Shown: piece by piece, positions 59,654 to 64,000 of the stretch | Layout of the letters: the number at the start of each line of letters is the position of its first letter | Numbering within the stretch: the stretch's first letter is position 1 | Notes under the pieces: generated by a model | What the model saw: only the letters and a program-made list of their open reading frames with translations | What the model was told of the DNA's origin: nothing | The model's database searches: none | NCBI GenBank assembly: GCA_964397565.1 | Contig: CAYNJC010000017.1 | Span: forward strand, 31,071 to 95,070 | Source: JAPLST01 sp964397565 | Lineage (GTDB): Bacteria; Auribacterota; UBA3054; JAPLST01 | Length of the DNA stretch: 64,000 nt | Reading direction: 5' to 3' | Made by a program: the position numbers and the translations under genes

Positions 59654-59884
59654 TCTTCGCGCAACAGTCTTCGCGCAACAGTCTTCGCGCAACAGTCTTT
59701 GCGCAACAGTCTTCGCGCAACAGTCTTNNNNNNNNNNNNNNNNNNNNNNNNNNNNNNNNNNNNNNNNNNNNNNNNNNNNNNNNNNNNNNNNNNNNNNNNN
59801 NNNNNNNNNNNNNNNNNNNNNNNNNNNGCGCAACAGTCTTCGCGCAACAGTCTTTGCGCAACAGTCTTCGCGCAACAGTCTTCG
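59654..59884 (+). repeat. 14-bp tandem array interrupted by an assembly gap
   Basis: Unit TCTTCGCGCAACAG (or TCTTTGCGCAACAG) occurs five times at 59654-59723 and over three times at 59828-59878. Bases 59728-59827 are exactly 100 N, a placeholder, so the true copy number is unknown. The unit has no stop codon in any frame on either strand, hence the long spurious ORFs. GCTAGTTTT occurs just outside both ends (59633 and 59887). No spacers, so it is not a CRISPR array. Confidence 0.85.
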
Positions 59885-59989
59885 CAGCTAGTTTTTGTTG
59901 GCTCTTGGCGCATTCCCGCGCCGCACGCTTCTTTTCCGAAACAGTCCGTTCTTTCTGCCTCAGCGGTGGCATCTTTACACGTCTGCGCA

Positions 59990-60020
59990 TTGACATTTTC
60001 TTACATGATGAAAATATAAC
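59990..60020 (+). promoter_or_regulatory. sigma70-like promoter of the chimeric surface-protein gene
   Basis: TTGACA (59990-59995), 19-bp spacer, TATAAC (60015-60020), 80 bp before ATG 60101. The spacer is longer than ideal. Confidence 0.4.
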
Positions 60021-60100
60021 GTTGAACCGACATGGCCGGCGAAACTGCGCGGCTCGTATCAGAAGCTGTTTTTGAACTACATAAAATGGAGGTGTGTATC

Positions 60101-63100
60101 ATGCGTGCAATATGTTTGTTCACAAGTCTTATGCTGCTTTCTGCCATTTCTGGCGTTGCGCAAATTTACTACATCGCCCCAACGGGTAACGATACCAACG
60201 AAGGCAGTTGTGCGTATCCGTTTGCCACAGTTCAGCATGGCTATGCGGTCGCGTTATCAAACGGCGGCATTCATACTGTCTTTCTCGAACAAGGCGACTA
60301 TTGCGTGTCGAATACGCTGACGCTGAACAACAGCAGCATCATGCTGCAAGGCAGTGGGCCGGGGCTCTCGATTATTAGCGATCCCGTTCTTGTGCAGAGC
60401 GACGCGCGGCTGGCTGATGTGACCTGCGCCGGCACATTTTCAAATGCTGCCAGTGCCTGTCTTGTCCACCACGTGAAGATCAGCACGACGCCAACAGGTG
60501 CAGGGAGCTTGTACGGTCTGTGGTATGATGCGGACGATTACGCGCATGTCAGTTCGCTGACGGAACCGCGCGACGGTTTTGATGCGGTCAGCGCCAATTG
60601 GGTGTGCAATCACGTGCAACAGTCAGCCTTGCCGCGCACAGGCGGAGTGCTCAGCGGCGCACTCTACCTTGAGGCTGCAATTGGCGCAGCATCGCAAGCC
60701 GTCACAAGGGCATATGTGGACGCCAGTTCATCGGGCGTGCTCTGGTCGGTGACCGCCAGCACCAATGCGCTGCCGGCCATATATGTCAAAAAGTCAGGCG
60801 ACAACATGAGCGGCTTCCTCACCCTCAATGGCGCGCCAACCAGCACCCTGCACGCCGCTACCAAGGGTTATGTGGATCGCGCGCTGCTCTACAACTACGA
60901 TGCGATCATCGGGGTAAATTTCAGCAGCGTCAAAGCGGCAATCGACAACGGTGCAACAAACATATTTCTTTCCCCCGGTACGTACTGCGAGAATTGGAGC
61001 AGCGCATTCATCATTCAGCGTCCCCTGCGCATCCATGGCGCAGGCATGAACAGCACAAGACTCACCGTCAGCACGTCTTTGGACAACGGCGTATTCAAAC
61101 TGCAAATGCCCAACGGTTTCTTCGAAATGAACGACCTCGATCTCACCGTGACTAATAACTCCTCCATGCACGGATTCTTGTATGTAACCACTGATTACAG
61201 CATCCGGCTCCACTCCATCAAAGGCACCTGCATTTCGCCCAACAACGGTCAAATATGGTTTGTCTTAAACCAGGAATCTTATTTGAACATCCTGAGCCTG
61301 GATCTGGATGACATCAACTTCAGAATGCAGAGTGCCGGGCGCGTCGTGTTCTATTACGGCTTGAGTAAACAACCGCGCATCACTGTTCGCAAAGCAGATA
61401 TCTTCATAGACAAGTGCGGCTCAGGCCAGTTTACTGATGGCGCGTTCCTTTGTCAATCCCTGCAAAATACTGCCGGCGGCTATATCCACGTGGGGCAATG
61501 CAATTTCACTGTGACTAATCATGTGCTGGACGCAGAGTGCTTTCTGCAAATCAACGGCGGCTCCGGACAGTTGGATTCGCTGCATCTGAGCGACTGTTCG
61601 GTCAACTTGAACAAGGCGAACGAGTATGCCACTGCCATTATTCTGAATGGTGGCGTGCGCCACGCCGTGATCAGCGACTCGCGGCTATCCGCCACCCGGG
61701 GCATCAGAATGTATGACAACACCGATGCCCGCTGCATCAGCAACGTGTTCATCGAAGCCTGCACCTTTGACACTGCTATTGCCGTTGAGTGTGGCACAGA
61801 TGCCCGTGCGGGCACCGTGATCTCGGTGGCCAACTGCGCCTTCAACAGTGCCGTAACCAACGATGGTTGCCGCACCGCGGTGCTCATGGAAAGCGACCGC
61901 ATTCGCGGCGCGATCCAGGCGAGCGTCATCACGCTCGTCAGCAACATGGTTCCGCACGTCAATCAGGGTTACTACGTATCGTTTTGTAAATCTTTTGCAG
62001 CCAATGGTCGTTACTTCGAGACCACTGACCTGTATAATGACCTCCCAGTGTATACCAACGTCGCCGGCTACCACATGTACTCTTGGTGGGGGGAATATTG
62101 GATGATCGCTGCATCTCTTGATGTTAATCCCTGGGCTGCCCCGACGTATATCGAAAGTACTGAAACGATCCCGCCCCCAGGTGCTTGGTACGACGGCACA
62201 ATGGTCTATGACAACTACACCGAATACATCGCCGAAAGCCCCTACATAGACTGCCGTGGTGGCCGTATGATTCATTTGAGCGAAGGCACCAACGACGACG
62301 ATGCCGTCACACTTGGCCAGCTCAACTCCATCGCCCTCACTCCTGGCCCGACTGGCCCAACCGGCGCGCAAGGCCCGACCGGTCCAACTGGTGTTGCCAA
62401 TCTTGCCAGCATTTCGAACCAATTCCTGCTTAAAGCCGGCGGCGACCTCTTCGGTTTTCTCACACTTAGTGCCGATCCCACCCAGCAATCCCACGCCGCC
62501 ACCATGAAGTATGTTGACGACTCCTTCAAGGGGTTCGATTACGACGCCCGCTATGTCTACATTGACAAGTACTACGAAGGCAGCAACGGCTATCTGGGCA
62601 CCTTGCGTGCGCCCTATACCAACTTTTTGCATGCCTTGGCCGTGATGGGTGGTGATTCCTTCTACGGCGGCAAATACGAGAACGATGGCGATCCAACCGG
62701 AACTCCGGTTGTGTATCATGTCGCCAATGGATTCTACCAGTTCCCGTCGCTGCAGCTTTCGGGAACCAGTCACTACCTGCGTGTCGGCATCGTCGGCTGC
62801 GGCGCATTTTATCGCAACATCCACGACCATTTGAGCGGGTATGCATCCAGCGTCTTCTCCGAGATGGGCACATACATTGACCAAGTGCTTGTCTATCGCA
62901 CTGATGGACAAACCAATTATGCCAATGCCATTCTCTACCTCAAAGATTTGGTCATCAGCAATGTCTACCTGTATTCCACCGCTCATGATGAAGTCTACTG
63001 CGACAATGTGGTCTTCCTCAGTTTGACCAACAATAGCCAGCAGATCTGTCATGGCCTGTACTACTCCGGCGCGCTGGTGGACACCACCACTTCATTAGGC

Positions 63101-63613
63101 CACTACTATGCCTTGGACGCCAACAGTATCCGGCCCGGCTATTGGAGCGTTGCGCAGGCCAGCAACGATGCCAGCTATGTCAGAAAGTCCGGCGACAGCA
63201 TGAGCGGCGCGTTAAACGTCGCGGCGCTCCTAAGCGCCAGCAACATCAATGTCAGCGTACCCGACTGGCATGTCGGCTCTGAAGCGAGCGTGGGCAACAT
63301 CATCATCGAAAACAGCAGCGGTAAGATCAGCGCGCGGCGCGGCCATCTCTATCTCGAATCAGATACTAACAACAACATCGTGGCGCAAAGCCCGTTGGCG
63401 TTCTCGTCTAGCGCCGGCGTGCGTGGCCTGGGCGCTTCCGCCGGGCAAGCAATCACATGCGCCGCGTGCTCCATCTCTGCTCAGGTGATCATCACGCCAA
63501 CAACACAGCCGTACTGTCAGTGGTGTGTTGTAAAGAGCAACGGCTGGTTTAGTGTCTATCCACAGTGGAGTAGTTTCACGTTTGACTGGCTGGTCATACC
63601 GGCCGGTCCATGA
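60101..63613 (+). CDS. secreted beta-helix protein with tail-fibre-like and collagen-like segments
   Basis: A 1170-aa exported protein; GGAGG eight bases before ATG 60101 and a signal peptide (LFTSLMLLSAISGVAQ) fix the start. It opens with a DUF1565-like motif (YYIAPTGNDTNEGSCAYPF) and has beta-helix-like stretches. At least three units of the kind found in phage tail fibres recur (KSGDNMSGFLTLNGAP...HAATKGYVD, KAGGDLFGFLTLSADP...HAATMKYVD, KSGDSMSGALNV). A collagen-like run of GPTG repeats lies at 62345-62393. There is no PEP-CTERM tail. Its probable function is an extracellular fibre or adhesin. Confidence 0.75.
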   Translation: MRAICLFTSLMLLSAISGVAQIYYIAPTGNDTNEGSCAYPFATVQHGYAVALSNGGIHTVFLEQGDYCVSNTLTLNNSSIMLQGSGPGLSIISDPVLVQSDARLADVTCAGTFSNAASACLVHHVKISTTPTGAGSLYGLWYDADDYAHVSSLTEPRDGFDAVSANWVCNHVQQSALPRTGGVLSGALYLEAAIGAASQAVTRAYVDASSSGVLWSVTASTNALPAIYVKKSGDNMSGFLTLNGAPTSTLHAATKGYVDRALLYNYDAIIGVNFSSVKAAIDNGATNIFLSPGTYCENWSSAFIIQRPLRIHGAGMNSTRLTVSTSLDNGVFKLQMPNGFFEMNDLDLTVTNNSSMHGFLYVTTDYSIRLHSIKGTCISPNNGQIWFVLNQESYLNILSLDLDDINFRMQSAGRVVFYYGLSKQPRITVRKADIFIDKCGSGQFTDGAFLCQSLQNTAGGYIHVGQCNFTVTNHVLDAECFLQINGGSGQLDSLHLSDCSVNLNKANEYATAIILNGGVRHAVISDSRLSATRGIRMYDNTDARCISNVFIEACTFDTAIAVECGTDARAGTVISVANCAFNSAVTNDGCRTAVLMESDRIRGAIQASVITLVSNMVPHVNQGYYVSFCKSFAANGRYFETTDLYNDLPVYTNVAGYHMYSWWGEYWMIAASLDVNPWAAPTYIESTETIPPPGAWYDGTMVYDNYTEYIAESPYIDCRGGRMIHLSEGTNDDDAVTLGQLNSIALTPGPTGPTGAQGPTGPTGVANLASISNQFLLKAGGDLFGFLTLSADPTQQSHAATMKYVDDSFKGFDYDARYVYIDKYYEGSNGYLGTLRAPYTNFLHALAVMGGDSFYGGKYENDGDPTGTPVVYHVANGFYQFPSLQLSGTSHYLRVGIVGCGAFYRNIHDHLSGYASSVFSEMGTYIDQVLVYRTDGQTNYANAILYLKDLVISNVYLYSTAHDEVYCDNVVFLSLTNNSQQICHGLYYSGALVDTTTSLGHYYALDANSIRPGYWSVAQASNDASYVRKSGDSMSGALNVAALLSASNINVSVPDWHVGSEASVGNIIIENSSGKISARRGHLYLESDTNNNIVAQSPLAFSSSAGVRGLGASAGQAITCAACSISAQVIITPTTQPYCQWCVVKSNGWFSVYPQWSSFTFDWLVIPAGP

Positions 63614-64000
63614 GGCGCGTGACCAATGCGCATGTCACCGCACAATACCATAATGTTCGGCCATGGATTAGTTCGATGAGCATAAAATGCTATACTAGTC
63701 TTAGAAACAGCGTTTTCATTGTGGTAATTGCCGCGGCATTTGTAACTTTGCTGGCATTGCGCGCGCGTGGCTATGTCTGGTTTGGTTACAGCGCGGCCCG
63801 TTCACAATGGTTCATGACGCCGACAACAATCACGCTTGACTATCCACAGCAGGAGACCCAGTTGCAGGTGATCGAGTACATGCCGGATATCCGCACGACG
63901 GGCGAGGTCACCCAATCGTGCATCTTCTGGACGGACAATCCCGAATGGAGCATGACGTCCGGCGGGCTGCTCTCCTGTCGCGTCAGTGGGCAGGGCGTCT
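63610..64000 (+). CDS. membrane-anchored or secreted protein, cut by the window end
   Basis: The frame is open from ATG 63610, which overlaps the stop of the preceding gene (ATGA), to the last base, at least 130 codons. An internal ATG 63676 directly precedes a signal or membrane segment (VFIVVIAAAFVTLLALRA), so either start is possible. The part visible after it (TTGEVTQSCIFWTDNPEW) resembles a bacterial Ig-like group 2 repeat. Probably another surface protein, linked to the chimera before it. Confidence 0.55.
   Translation, partial: MRRVTNAHVTAQYHNVRPWISSMSIKCYTSLRNSVFIVVIAAAFVTLLALRARGYVWFGYSAARSQWFMTPTTITLDYPQQETQLQVIEYMPDIRTTGEVTQSCIFWTDNPEWSMTSGGLLSCRVSGQGV

Noticed and set aside
59654..59884. 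CRISPR array
   Set aside because: Units are directly adjacent with no spacers, and no cas gene is present.
59482..60019. Long frames that run across the N gap
   Set aside because: The 14-bp unit lacks stop codons in every frame, so open frames there carry no information.
1..64000. tRNA, rRNA or replication origin
   Set aside because: I found no cloverleaf, rRNA-like or DnaA-box cluster by eye; a tRNAscan or Infernal run would be decisive.

Overview
The window looks like a chromosomal scaffold from an anaerobic, Gram-negative bacterium of the PVC group, most likely Kiritimatiellota/Verrucomicrobiota-like. This is inferred from content: four proteins with PEP-CTERM tails, a V-type ATPase operon in the order found in Chlamydia and spirochaetes, a C25 (gingipain-type) protease, a (R)-2-hydroxyacyl-CoA dehydratase activase fusion, a UroD/MtaA-type protein, a periplasmic rubrerythrin, and many intergenic repeats. 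No rRNA or tRNA gene was seen. A run of exactly 100 N at 59728-59827 shows that the sequence is a scaffold.

Layout. 1-2473: a possible gene tail and the dehydratase activase/D-component fusion. 2474-5348: a small accessory zone. In it a type IIG-like restriction-modification gene survives only as its 5' and 3' ends, with a winged-helix/PD-(D/E)XK gene between them, followed by a membrane protein and a lipoprotein of unknown function. 5351-14248: a segment bounded by about 160-bp direct repeats. It holds a REP-associated (RAYT) transposase element, a YtfQ/R/T-YjfF-like furanose ABC transporter, a secreted GH127 beta-L-arabinofuranosidase and a truncated gene. 14249-15122 and 16574-17418 are repeat fields around DUF1638 and MgtC-family genes. 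17419-23132 (minus strand): SpoIID/LytB-like lipoprotein, signal peptidase I, an OYE-family flavin oxidoreductase and a UroD protein fused to two thioredoxin-like domains.

23742-42068 (plus strand) is an envelope region: a C25 protease with a lamin-tail domain, two tandemly duplicated giant PEP-CTERM proteins, a C39-like peptidase plus the remnant of a second one, periplasmic rubrerythrin, a ferric-reductase-like flavocytochrome and a parallel beta-helix PEP-CTERM protein. 42078-49804 (minus) is the V-ATPase operon E-DUF2764-A-B-D-(four-helix-bundle gene)-I-K, whose K subunit carries most Na+-binding residues. 50405-56408 (minus): topA behind a perfect consensus promoter, and an operon of a small membrane protein, an acyltransferase, a VCBS-repeat lipidless secreted protein and a DUF4130 protein. 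56612-59489 (plus): PHP phosphoesterase, class I glutamine amidotransferase and a DUF362 ferredoxin-like protein. 59654-59884 is a 14-bp tandem array around the assembly gap. 60101-64000: a secreted chimera of beta-helix, phage-tail-fibre-like and collagen-like sequence, then a gene cut by the window edge.

Recurring themes are secretion and anchoring of very large surface proteins, furanose uptake and hydrolysis, and anaerobic redox/one-carbon-type enzymes. Non-coding DNA carries tandem arrays of 7-bp or 14-bp period, a miniature inverted-repeat element present twice, and RAYT-linked palindromes. I see no complete undescribed defence system. The strongest candidates for something new are the repeat-bounded furanose island, the duplicated PEP-CTERM/C39 unit, the mobile-looking four-helix-bundle cassette inside the V-ATPase operon, and the tail-fibre/collagen chimera.
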